Shown here: positions 36,909 through 44,747 of the stretch, one piece after another | Numbering within the stretch: position 1 is the first letter of the stretch | How the letters are laid out: each line of letters begins with the position of its first letter | Notes under the pieces: model-generated | Database searches by the model: none | Seen by the model: only the letters and a program-made list of their open reading frames with translations | Told to the model about the DNA's origin: nothing | Translations under genes and position numbers: made by a program | Origin: Loktanella sp. | GTDB lineage: Bacteria > Pseudomonadota > Alphaproteobacteria > Rhodobacterales > Rhodobacteraceae | NCBI GenBank assembly: GCA_017390475.1 | Contig: JAFPBO010000022.1 | Coordinates: forward strand, 124,001 to 188,000 | DNA length: 64,000 nt | Direction of reading: 5' to 3'

Positions 36909-37241
36909 TTAGCGTTTGACGCGGTATGTTTCCGAAGCGACGACTTCGCCATCGACGGTCAATACAGCAATCACGTCACGGCGCAGTGGGGCACCGGTGT
37001 TGACGCGGACGCCGTCATTGGCACCGGCACGCACGGTTTGGGTGCCCAGAAGAGCGCCTTGTTCGCCGGTGTGATAGTCATAGATTTCGACGATGCCGTC
37101 GCCGGCAGACCGCACGACGCCCAGTTCGATGGTGCCGTTTGTGTTCTGGGCACGGGGCAGTTCAAAATAGCTGTTTGCCGATGCGACGGAGGCTGTGGAG
37201 GCCAGTGCAACTGCGGCGATGGCGAATGCTTTAATGGACAT
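36909..37241 (-). CDS. Small secreted protein (DUF7282-like)
   Basis: A 110-aa protein with a signal peptide (MSIKAFAIAAVALASTASVASA) cleaved before NSYFELPRAQ. The mature part, about 88 residues, is predicted beta-rich (GIVEIYDYHTGEQG, VRAGANDGVRVNTG, RRDVIAVLTVDGEVVA) and resembles DUF7282-type domains of envelope proteins, a weak similarity judged by eye. AGGAAAG precedes the ATG and a strong terminator follows, so it is likely monocistronic and abundant. Function unknown. Confidence 0.8.
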   Translation of the reverse strand: MSIKAFAIAAVALASTASVASANSYFELPRAQNTNGTIELGVVRSAGDGIVEIYDYHTGEQGALLGTQTVRAGANDGVRVNTGAPLRRDVIAVLTVDGEVVASETYRVKR

Positions 37242-37699
37242 GATACTCTTTCCTTTGAGTGAATGACGGCGGGAATGCCGTGATTTGGTTTTGTTTGGCA
37301 GCGTGTTGTTTCGCTGTCGGTGAGGCAGAGATCGGTCTTTTCTTCGCATTCGGAAAGGGCCACGGGGATCACGAAACCGGTGACAAATGTGATCATATTT
37401 CGTGCTTGAAAATAGAAAAATGTGTACATGTCAGATATACTGTGCATCTGCGCACTGATTATTGGTTACATCGGTGCGGCTCGGCAAAGACGGGGCAAGG
37501 CCTTTCGCAACATCTGATCACGGGTTCTTGGGCGCTACATTGCTGATATCTGTGAATATTTCTGTAGCTTCACGCTGGCGTGAACATTCGTTTGCTTCAA
37601 TGGCCCACAGCAGCGCAGAAAATCACCCGATCTGACGCACTCAGCGCCGTTGTCATCACATCGCACAGCCCTTAACCCTGTCACCAAAAGGAGAGTGCG
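37242..37699. other. AT-richer intergenic region between divergent genes
   Basis: About 458 nt with no gene I can support. Positions about 37380-37460 are clearly more AT-rich than the surrounding genome and probably hold promoters. A perfect palindrome lies at 37569-37584. Confidence 0.55.
37569..37584. promoter_or_regulatory. Perfect 7+2+7 palindrome, possible operator
   Basis: TTCACGC-TG-GCGTGAA is a perfect dyad 116 nt upstream of the histidine phosphatase gene. The size suits a dimeric regulator, but no regulator gene is adjacent, so the role is open. Confidence 0.3.
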
Positions 37700-38344
37700 A
37701 TGGGTGAAATCATTCTGGTCCGGCACGGTCAGGCCAATTCGGCCGCGAGGGATGAAGACAGCTATGACAAGCTGTCTGATCTAGGTCATCAGCAGGCGCG
37801 CTGGTTAGGCGATTACCTGCGCGACCGCGAAGGGCCGTTCGACAAAGTAATCAGCGGCAGTCTGCGGCGGCATCGTGAAACGGCGGCAGGCATCGGCTAT
37901 GACGCGCCGCTGATTGATCCGCGCCTGAACGAGATGGATTATTTCAACCTTGGCCGTGCCTTGCAGGATGTGCATGGTGTGCCGATCCCCGGCCCGGATG
38001 AATTCGCCGCTCACGTGCCCCAAGTCATGCAGGCCTGGCACCGGGCCGAGATTATGGGTGTGGAGACCTTTGCATCTTTCGAGCAGCGCGTGACCGGCGT
38101 ATTGGCAGAAGCGGCACAGCCCGGTGTCCGCGTGCTTTGCGTGACCTCCGGTGGGGTGATCGGGATGATCATCCGGCATCTGCTGAACCTTGATCCCACG
38201 CGGATGGCGCATATCCTGTTGCCGATCAAGAATTCCTCGCTGCACCGGGTGCAGGTCATCCCGCAAGGGCCGATCCTGGCCAGTTTCAACGCCGTGCCGC
38301 ATTTAGATGTGCCAGATCGCAGCCATGCCGTGACGCATTATTGA
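37700..38344 (+). CDS. Histidine phosphatase (phosphoglycerate-mutase-like)
   Basis: A 214-aa member of the histidine phosphatase superfamily. The phosphohistidine motif is ILVRHGQANS, the conserved Arg/His block is SGSLRRHRETA, and the second His region is replaced by VTSGGVIGMIIRHLL, where many members have a His after SH. The substrate is unknown; a sugar phosphate or phosphoprotein is possible. AAGGAGAG precedes the ATG. A GST gene follows after 12 nt. Confidence 0.88.
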   Translation: MGEIILVRHGQANSAARDEDSYDKLSDLGHQQARWLGDYLRDREGPFDKVISGSLRRHRETAAGIGYDAPLIDPRLNEMDYFNLGRALQDVHGVPIPGPDEFAAHVPQVMQAWHRAEIMGVETFASFEQRVTGVLAEAAQPGVRVLCVTSGGVIGMIIRHLLNLDPTRMAHILLPIKNSSLHRVQVIPQGPILASFNAVPHLDVPDRSHAVTHY

Positions 38345-38356
38345 AAAGCCCAGCCG

Positions 38357-38947
38357 ATGTTCACCCTGCATTATAGCCCGAACAGTATTTCCGTCGCCGT
38401 CGCCATAGCGTTGGAAGAATGTGCTATTCCCTATACCGCTGTCCTCGTGGATTTTTCTCAAGGGGCCCAGACGACGCCTGCGTTTCTCAAGGTGAACCCC
38501 AAAGGCCGGGTGCCGGTGCTGGAAACCCCCGATGGTATCCTGACCGAAACGGGTGCGATCCTCGAATATATCGCGCCCGATCTGGTCCCCGCCGATCCCT
38601 TCGCTGCGGCGCGGATGCGCGAAATCATGTATTATGTCTGCGGCACGATGCATGTGAACCACGCCCATAACAGGCGCGGCGCGCGCTGGGCGGATGATGC
38701 CGCCAGCCATGCCGACATGAAACGCAAAGTACCTGAAACCATGGCAGCCAGCTGTGCTCACCTGGAGCAGCTCTGGCATCTGCGGCCTGATGGTCTGACC
38801 ATCGCAGACTTTTATCTTTATGTTGTCTTGTGCTGGCTGGAAGGCGACGGCGTGGACATCAACGCTTATCCCCAGCTTGCCGATTTTGCGCAAAACATGC
38901 GGGCGCGTCCTTCAGTGCAGGCGGTTTACGACAAGGGAATGCTGTGA
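38357..38947 (+). CDS. Glutathione S-transferase family protein
   Basis: A 196-aa GST. The N-terminal domain starts FTLHYSPNSISVAVAIALEE, with the glutathione block NPKGRVPVLETPDGILTETG and AILEYIA. The helical domain has PDGLTIADFYLYVVLCWLEG. It is probably co-transcribed with the histidine phosphatase. Function is inferred from the family only. Confidence 0.9.
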   Translation: MFTLHYSPNSISVAVAIALEECAIPYTAVLVDFSQGAQTTPAFLKVNPKGRVPVLETPDGILTETGAILEYIAPDLVPADPFAAARMREIMYYVCGTMHVNHAHNRRGARWADDAASHADMKRKVPETMAASCAHLEQLWHLRPDGLTIADFYLYVVLCWLEGDGVDINAYPQLADFAQNMRARPSVQAVYDKGML

Positions 38948-38975
38948 TGCAGCGTGATCGCAACATCGTCCTGCG

Positions 38976-39302
38976 CTAGACCCGACGGTAAAGTTCATCC
39001 TCGACTGCGCTGCTGTCGATGCCCAATGCCTCTAGTCCGCTTTCCAGATGGTCCGCCAGATGTGGTGAGCGTTTGAGGTATTGCGCAGTCGGCGTCGTCG
39101 CCTGTTGTTGCGCCGTATGGATCGCCTCTGCCAGATCGTCGGCTTCAAAGGTGCCGCGTCCGACCCAGAAGACGGCGACCAACCCGGCCTGTTCATCTTC
39201 GTTCAGCTGATCGACAAAGCCATCAAACTCATTTTCGGCGCGATCAAGTTCGCGGGCGAGGATGATGACCTCGGCCACCTTGTCGGATGAAATTGGCAGC
39301 AT
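38976..39302 (-). CDS. DUF3775 protein
   Basis: A 108-aa acidic protein of DUF3775. The N-terminal block LPISSDKVAEVIILARELDR and the middle LNEDEQAGLVAVFWVGRGTF are typical of this alphaproteobacterial family of unknown function. An in-frame ATG eight codons upstream is possible, but AAGGAGA sits at the right distance from 39302. Confidence 0.82.
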   Translation of the reverse strand: MLPISSDKVAEVIILARELDRAENEFDGFVDQLNEDEQAGLVAVFWVGRGTFEADDLAEAIHTAQQQATTPTAQYLKRSPHLADHLESGLEALGIDSSAVEDELYRRV

Positions 39303-39374
39303 AATGGGTCTCCTTTGCGCCAGCATTCCGTTATCTTAACACGAACGGCCTTGATCTGGCGCAAAGGTTTGGGG

Positions 39375-40127
39375 CTATTTTGCGCCGAACAGCCGATAAT
39401 ACATCCAGTCCGGCATGAATTGTGACAGCCGGAACACCCAGGAAAACATCATTGGAAAGCTTTTCTTGAAGCCTTCTGTCGTCATATGTTCGAAAACCTC
39501 TTTTGCGGCGTCCTGCGGTGACATGATGAAAGGCATGTGGAAATCGTTCTTTTCGGTCAGCCGTGTCTTGATGAAGCCGGGGTTTATCAATTGGACCTGA
39601 ACGCCGGTGTTGCGCAGATCAGCCTGCATCGATTCCGCCAGCGCCATCATCCCTGCCTTGGACGAACAATAGCCGATAGCACCGGGCAGGCCTCGGAAAC
39701 CGGACAAGGACCCGACCAGCACGATATGTCCGGCATCGCGGGCAACCATGTCTTTGATCACTGACCCCACGACACGGGATGCACCAAGGAAATTCACCTC
39801 ACCCATCATGTCAGCTTTTTCATTGTCCCAGTCCTGCGACTTCATCGGCCAATAGACGCCGGCCAGATACACGACCCCATCAATCTGCCCGACCTCAAGT
39901 GCTGCTTTTTCAACTGCAGCGCGGTCGGTCACATCCACGGTCACGTAGGATGATTTGCCCGGCAGATCCTCGACCATATCTTTCAGTCGGTCTTCGGACC
40001 GCGCGGAAACGACCAGCTCTGCCCCTGCACGGCTGAGGCAGAATGCGACTTCGCGCCCCAACCCCTCGCTTGCGCCGACAACCCAGTAGCGTTTTCCTTG
40101 CCAATCCTTCACGTCATTCTCCCGCAT
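39375..40127 (-). CDS. Short-chain dehydrogenase in the RpoE-linked operon
   Basis: A 250-aa SDR. Cofactor motif VVGASEGLGREVAF, then VVYLAGVYWP in place of the usual NNAG, and the catalytic Ser (VGSLSG) with Tyr/Lys in YCSSKAG. The C-terminal FRLSQFMPDWMYYRLFGAK looks membrane-associating. It is the last of five co-oriented genes divergent from rpoE and overlaps DUF3833 by 14 nt. A GTG at 40112 is another possible start. By position it corresponds to the Rhodobacter sphaeroides gene at the end of the singlet-oxygen operon. Confidence 0.88.
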   Translation of the reverse strand: MRENDVKDWQGKRYWVVGASEGLGREVAFCLSRAGAELVVSARSEDRLKDMVEDLPGKSSYVTVDVTDRAAVEKAALEVGQIDGVVYLAGVYWPMKSQDWDNEKADMMGEVNFLGASRVVGSVIKDMVARDAGHIVLVGSLSGFRGLPGAIGYCSSKAGMMALAESMQADLRNTGVQVQLINPGFIKTRLTEKNDFHMPFIMSPQDAAKEVFEHMTTEGFKKSFPMMFSWVFRLSQFMPDWMYYRLFGAK

Positions 40128-40686
40128 AGGCCTTATCGCGCGGCCGCATTGTGGCGACCAGTTCAGCAACCTTGATCCCGAATTTACGGAACTGGCTGCG
40201 GTTCATGATCGACCCGTTTGATGTCAGATACATCCAGTCTGTAACATCAAGCGCGTGACCACCAGCCTCTTTGGCCAGTTTTATGCGGTAATTCAGCACA
40301 ACGGCAGAACCTTGCTGTTGGCCGGTGCCAGCGCCGATGACATCCGGTGCCTCGGCCTTGATGCTGCCATCGTTCGACAGGGTCAGGGTCCAGCACCTGT
40401 CCTGTTGCAGGCCGCTGTCATAGCGGAATTTTTCTACCATCGTGCCGGTGTTGCCGTCCCAAGATGCCTCAAAATCCGCAACAAATCGCGAAATCACCCG
40501 GCCAGTGGGGCCATACATCACGCCTTCACAGATGATTGGGCCGTTGAATTTGTCACGGATGTCGAACAGCGGGCCATCTGCATAATCGGCGGGTGTCTGC
40601 GCCATAAAGGATGCGTAGCGCGTCTTGGCGATCATGGCGACAACCGCCAGGGTCGCACCGATCACGACGGCGGTGATAAACGACAT
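40114..40686 (-). CDS. DUF3833 protein
   Basis: A 190-aa DUF3833 protein with an N-terminal hydrophobic anchor (SFITAVVIGATLAVVAMIA). The domain block starts FNGPIICEGVMYGPTGRVIS and includes DWMYLTSNGSIMNRSQFRKF. The family looks lipocalin-like and membrane-associated and occurs beside DUF1365 and FAD-oxidoreductase genes. It lies 3 nt after the MFS gene and overlaps the SDR, so translation is coupled. Role in lipid handling is inferred. Confidence 0.88.
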   Translation of the reverse strand: MSFITAVVIGATLAVVAMIAKTRYASFMAQTPADYADGPLFDIRDKFNGPIICEGVMYGPTGRVISRFVADFEASWDGNTGTMVEKFRYDSGLQQDRCWTLTLSNDGSIKAEAPDVIGAGTGQQQGSAVVLNYRIKLAKEAGGHALDVTDWMYLTSNGSIMNRSQFRKFGIKVAELVATMRPRDKAYAGE

Positions 40687-40689
40687 CCT

Positions 40690-41916
40690 CTATTCCTTTA
40701 GCTTGGTGCCGATCAGCAAGCCAATCGCCACCAGTTTCAAAAGCGACGGTACCAGCGCATAAAGCACCGTCAGCGTCATCAATGCCTGTTCAGGCAAATC
40801 CATTGCCCCGGCGGCAAAACCTGACCGCTCCAGCAGCGGCAGCAACACCACGGCGGCGAAAGCCAATGTGAATTTATTCACCAGCGACCACAGCCCGAAA
40901 CCTTGCCCCCCGGTTGGCGAGATTACCGACATCCGTTTGGCGAACATCGCTGGCATCAAAGTCAGGTCTGCCCCTATCGTAGCTCCGCTTAATACGCAGA
41001 TGATGGCAAAGGGGATCACATCGCCGGTCGATAATGTCAGCGTATAACCAAAGGATGCGACCGCCAGCACCATGGCTGAGAGCAGCACAGGTTTTTCTCC
41101 GAACCGCCCCGCCGACGCCGACCACAGTGGCGACGATATCGCGGCTGCTAGGAAAAACAGCACCAACAGCGCGCCTTCCCAGCCCGGGGCGCCTAGCCTG
41201 CTTTCGACGTAGAACAGGAACAATGTCGATGACACGGCCAGCGGCGTTGCATTGACCAGCGCAAGGATCAGCAGACGCCGTGCGATGGGGTCGGCAATGA
41301 TATCGCGGATTTGGGATGGTTCCTGCGTGACCCGGCCTTTCCATTCGGGCCACATGAAAAAAGCGGCAATAATCGTCACGACAGCAAACCCATAGGCAAA
41401 GACCGCAAAAGGATCGCGGGCGACATCCATCAACAGCGTCGGGATCACGGCTGCGATACAGACGCCCAGCAAGGCCCCGCTTTCGCGCCATGCCGCCAGC
41501 CGGACATGCCCGCCCTCGGCATTGCCCGCCTTACTGATACCTTGCGCATAGAAATTGATCGTTAGGAAACTGAAGGCGGTGAACAGCCCGGTGATGGTGA
41601 GCCCGAACCAGACAATCGGCGCGATGGGTGGTGGCACCGCAAACAAGCCGATCATCGCCAATGCAAGCGCAAAAGAGGTCAACAGGATCGCGATTTTCTT
41701 GAACCGCTGCAGCCTCTCACTGATCCAGCCCAGCACCGGGTCCTGCACCACATCGAACAGGCGCAACGCGAAAAGCAGCGCGCCAAGCGCGGTCAGACTG
41801 ACACCATAGGTATCGGCATAATATTTCGGCGCATAGATATAGATCGGCAAACCTGCCCCCGACAGCACCGCAGCGAACAGGCTATAGGCGGGCAGGCGTT
41901 CGGTCAGCGCCTTCAC
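40690..41916 (-). CDS. MFS (GPH-type) transporter
   Basis: A 408-aa transporter of about 12 helices, resembling the glycoside-pentoside-hexuronide branch (LLFALRLFDVVQDPVLGWIS near the N-terminus). Hydrophobic segments recur through the protein, e.g. IAILLTSFALALAMIGLFAV and VLSGATIGADLTLMPAMFA. The substrate is unknown; in this operon it could move a lipid or lipid precursor. Its ATG overlaps the DUF1365 stop by 4 nt. Confidence 0.9.
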   Translation of the reverse strand: MKALTERLPAYSLFAAVLSGAGLPIYIYAPKYYADTYGVSLTALGALLFALRLFDVVQDPVLGWISERLQRFKKIAILLTSFALALAMIGLFAVPPPIAPIVWFGLTITGLFTAFSFLTINFYAQGISKAGNAEGGHVRLAAWRESGALLGVCIAAVIPTLLMDVARDPFAVFAYGFAVVTIIAAFFMWPEWKGRVTQEPSQIRDIIADPIARRLLILALVNATPLAVSSTLFLFYVESRLGAPGWEGALLVLFFLAAAISSPLWSASAGRFGEKPVLLSAMVLAVASFGYTLTLSTGDVIPFAIICVLSGATIGADLTLMPAMFAKRMSVISPTGGQGFGLWSLVNKFTLAFAAVVLLPLLERSGFAAGAMDLPEQALMTLTVLYALVPSLLKLVAIGLLIGTKLKE

Positions 41917-42668
41917 CGGCTGACCTCATCCCTTGGCGGGGCTGGTTGTGACCGGAAGGTCGCGCCTTTCCACCACAGTTTGACCGCCTGCCAATGGATC
42001 AGCGCCAGCACCCGGCGCGACCCAAACGGGCGGCGCAAGGCCGCGCAAAGGATCGATACATTGCTGATCGGGCGGCGTTTGCCGGTCAGCGTGGCGATCA
42101 ACCCGCCATTACCACGGGTGTAATCGATCCAGACCCCAATGCTGTCTGACTGAATATCAAAACGAAAGACATAGCCGCCGTCGATCGGCTGAAAGGGCGA
42201 AACATGCATCACCTTTGTCGCCGCCAGCGTTTCTGCTTTGGTGATCGCATGCCCGTCTTCATGGCGGCACAGATAGGAATGGCGGTCGCCAAAGGTATTG
42301 GATACCTCGGCGATGATCGTCGTCAGCCCGCCCGCATCATAGCAAAGCCAGAATGACACCGGATTGAACACATGGCCCAGCACACGCGGCTGCGCCAGCA
42401 GCATGATCCGCGACGGGGCAGGGATATCATGCGCTTGCAGCACATCGCGCACCCAGACCGCGCCGCGCCCCTGTTTGGGCGCACCGCCATGGTCGCTGTC
42501 ATGCAGCGACGTCAGGTTAGCGGCGTTGCGCGCAAACAGCCATGGTGTGGTCAGCTCTGCTTCTGCATCCAGCAGCACGTAGTCGATGGAATAGCGAAAC
42601 GCGTTTTTCGTTGCGCCGCGCCGCCCGTGATAGGTCTCGCCTGCAATATGATGGACCGCTGTGCTCAC
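41913..42668 (-). CDS. DUF1365 protein
   Basis: A 251-aa DUF1365 protein. Signature segments are RYSIDYVLLDAEAE near the start and LGHVFNPVSFWLCYDAGG in the middle. It starts with a GTG at 42668 that overlaps the upstream stop (GTGA); the longer open frame reads into the oxidoreductase gene and is not homologous. DUF1365 genes travel with FAD oxidoreductases and cyclopropane-fatty-acid synthases. The R. sphaeroides homologue in the RpoE operon is needed for the singlet-oxygen response. Confidence 0.9.
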   Translation of the reverse strand: MSTAVHHIAGETYHGRRGATKNAFRYSIDYVLLDAEAELTTPWLFARNAANLTSLHDSDHGGAPKQGRGAVWVRDVLQAHDIPAPSRIMLLAQPRVLGHVFNPVSFWLCYDAGGLTTIIAEVSNTFGDRHSYLCRHEDGHAITKAETLAATKVMHVSPFQPIDGGYVFRFDIQSDSIGVWIDYTRGNGGLIATLTGKRRPISNVSILCAALRRPFGSRRVLALIHWQAVKLWWKGATFRSQPAPPRDEVSR

Positions 42669-43966
42669 TCTGCCGCCATCGCCATCCGGTCGGGGGCGTT
42701 CAGCTTGCCCACGACATCCAAGGCGCTGGAAAGACCATCCTCGTGGAACCCGTTCTTCATCCAGGCCCCGCAGAACCATGTCCGGTTGCTGCCATTCATC
42801 GCCGCCGCTGTTTTCTGCGCGGCAAGCGCGGCAAGATCATAGACCGGATGATGCAAGGTCACCTCATCCCAGATCAACTCCTCGCGGATCTGGCGGCGGG
42901 TGTTGAGCGTGACCATCAATTCCTCGCCCTTCAGCCAGGGCTGAAGCGAATTCATCCAATAGGTCAGATCAATCTCGCCACCCTGATGGCCCACAGCCTC
43001 GGAATAGACCCAGGATGACCAAACCTGACGGCGTTTCGGCATGATGGATGTGTCGGAATGCAGAACAACGCGGTTCGGCTGATAACGCACAGCGCCCAGC
43101 ATCTGGCGCTCTGCCTCTGACGGATCAATCAGCATCGCAAGGGTCTGGTCGGAATGGCTGGCAAAGATCACCTCGTCGAAATGTTCCCAATCGCCGCCTT
43201 TGGCCTTCACTTCGACCCCGGCGGGGTTGCGGCGCACGGCATCGACGGCAGCGCCAAGGCGCAATTCCACGCCGCGCTTTGCCATATCCGCGCCAAGCCG
43301 GGATACATAAGCCTGCGATCCGCCCTCCACAGTATACCATTGATGCTGGCCAGTCGCACCCAACAGCGCGTGATTGTCGAAAAACGTCATCATCGCATGG
43401 GCGGGGAAATCGAGGATCTTTTCCTTCGGCGTCGACCAGATCGCGCCCGAAAACGGCAGCAGATAGTGGTCGCGGAAATAATCTGACAGGCGCAGCTTTT
43501 TCAAAAGCCCGCCGATGGTCAGGTCCCGATCCTGACTGGCGGCCAGCCCATGTTTGTTGAAATGCAGGATGTCGCGGACCATCCGCAGAAACCGTGGGTT
43601 GCCCGCATTGCGCCGCTGGGCAAAAAGCGCGTCCAGACTGGCCAGGCCATATTCCATCCGACCCCCACCGAAAGACGCACCAAAGCTCATGTTGCTTTTG
43701 ACGACAGGCACAGCAAGCTGATCAAACAGCGCCGTCAGATGCGGGTAATTGGCATAGTTGAACACAATAAACCCGGTATCGACCTGCTGGTCGCCATTCT
43801 TGCCCGCCATCCGGGTGCGCGCATGACCGCCAAGACGGTTCTCTGCCTCAAACAACACAACCTGATGATCGGTGGCCAGTGCATGGGCCGCGCCCATGCC
43901 CGAAATGCCTGCGCCGATGACGGCAATCTTTTGCGGCACACATGGCCCGGGTCGTAAAAATGTCAC
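42665..43966 (-). CDS. FAD-dependent oxidoreductase of the singlet-oxygen/fatty-acid operon
   Basis: A 433-aa flavoprotein of the amine-oxidase fold. The FAD motif is IAVIGAGISGMGAAHALA with LFEAENRLGGHARTR. DTGFIVFNYANYPHLT and the C-terminal NRTWFCGAWMKNGFHEDGL are typical of the group that modifies membrane fatty acids. In R. sphaeroides its homologue beside rpoE (UfaD) takes part in making methylated and furan fatty acids. It begins with a GTG preceded by AGGAG and is the first gene after the minus-strand TGATCC promoter. Confidence 0.9.
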   Translation of the reverse strand: MTFLRPGPCVPQKIAVIGAGISGMGAAHALATDHQVVLFEAENRLGGHARTRMAGKNGDQQVDTGFIVFNYANYPHLTALFDQLAVPVVKSNMSFGASFGGGRMEYGLASLDALFAQRRNAGNPRFLRMVRDILHFNKHGLAASQDRDLTIGGLLKKLRLSDYFRDHYLLPFSGAIWSTPKEKILDFPAHAMMTFFDNHALLGATGQHQWYTVEGGSQAYVSRLGADMAKRGVELRLGAAVDAVRRNPAGVEVKAKGGDWEHFDEVIFASHSDQTLAMLIDPSEAERQMLGAVRYQPNRVVLHSDTSIMPKRRQVWSSWVYSEAVGHQGGEIDLTYWMNSLQPWLKGEELMVTLNTRRQIREELIWDEVTLHHPVYDLAALAAQKTAAAMNGSNRTWFCGAWMKNGFHEDGLSSALDVVGKLNAPDRMAMAAE

Positions 43967-44004
43967 TGGCTACTCCTGCTGCCTCGCTTGGGTTCTTCTT
44001 AGAC

Positions 44005-44034
44005 ACGTTACGTAGCGCGAAAAATGTCGGATCA
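44005..44034 (-). promoter_or_regulatory. RpoE-type promoter for the FAD-oxidoreductase operon
   Basis: On the minus strand, TGATCC (44034-44029), an 18-nt spacer, then TAACGT (44010-44005). The -35 box equals that of known R. sphaeroides sigma-E promoters. It points into the five-gene operon, 39 nt before its GTG start. Confidence 0.75.
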
Positions 44035-44055
44035 CGCAAAAACTTTTTCTGCGCC

Positions 44056-44085
44056 TGATCCAGCGTCAGACTAGTGGCGTAATAA
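44056..44085 (+). promoter_or_regulatory. RpoE-type autoregulatory promoter of rpoE-chrR
   Basis: TGATCC (44056-44061), 18 nt, then TAATAA (44080-44085). It is the mirror image of the divergent promoter and implies that RpoE drives its own operon. A start of transcription around 44092 follows, downstream of the first in-frame ATG at 44090. Confidence 0.8.
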
Positions 44086-44194
44086 CCATATGTTGAACGA
44101 AACACTGACCTTTGCGAAAGCTGATGCAGTTCCGGTGATGCCTGTCTATGGTAAGGCAAGCATCGCGCGGATGCGCAGCATGGGAGCAAGGCAA

Positions 44195-44746
44195 GTGACG
44201 GCAGAGGCAACGACAAAGCGGATGGCATGGGTGACACAGGTTGCCGCCGTGCGCGACCGTCAGGACAAAGCGGCTTTTGCCGAATTGTTCGCCTACTTTG
44301 CCCCACGGGTGAAATCGTTCCTCATGAAATCGGGGGCTAGCCCCGATATGGCCGAAGAATGCGCGCAAGAAGTTATGGTCACCCTTTGGAACAAGGCTCA
44401 TCTGTTCGATCCGTCCAAGGCGAGTGTATCTACCTGGATATTTACCATTGCCCGGAACCGCCGAATCGACATTTTGCGCAAACAAAAGCGTCCCGAGCCA
44501 GAGGACTTACCTTGGGGACCTGAGGCAGAGCCTGATCAGGCCGATGCTATGGGGTTGCAACAGGAAACGGAACAACTAGGTGAAGCGCTTGCCGCTTTAC
44601 CCGCAGAGCAAAGAAAACTGATCGAACGCGCCTATTTTGGTGAGTTGAGCCATAGCGAAATTGCCGCTGAAACCGGCCTGCCGCTGGGGACGATCAAATC
44701 AAGGATACGGCTGGCGCTGGAACGCCTGCGCCATACAATGAAGTGA
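44195..44746 (+). CDS. rpoE: ECF sigma factor RpoE (ChrR-controlled)
   Basis: A 183-aa group IV sigma factor. Region 2 runs from about 25 to 96 (FAELFAYFAPRVKSFLMKSG, STWIFTIARNRRIDILRK). The linker has PEDLPWGPEAEPDQAD, nearly identical to R. sphaeroides RpoE. Region 4 (LIERAYFGELSHSEIAAETG, LGTIKSRIRLALERLRH) follows. It directs the singlet-oxygen response when released from ChrR. The frame is open from an ATG at 44090, but the predicted transcript starts after it. I chose the GTG at 44195, which matches the family's N-terminus and has AAGG nearby. Confidence 0.95.
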   Translation: MTAEATTKRMAWVTQVAAVRDRQDKAAFAELFAYFAPRVKSFLMKSGASPDMAEECAQEVMVTLWNKAHLFDPSKASVSTWIFTIARNRRIDILRKQKRPEPEDLPWGPEAEPDQADAMGLQQETEQLGEALAALPAEQRKLIERAYFGELSHSEIAAETGLPLGTIKSRIRLALERLRHTMK

Positions 44747-44747
44747 C

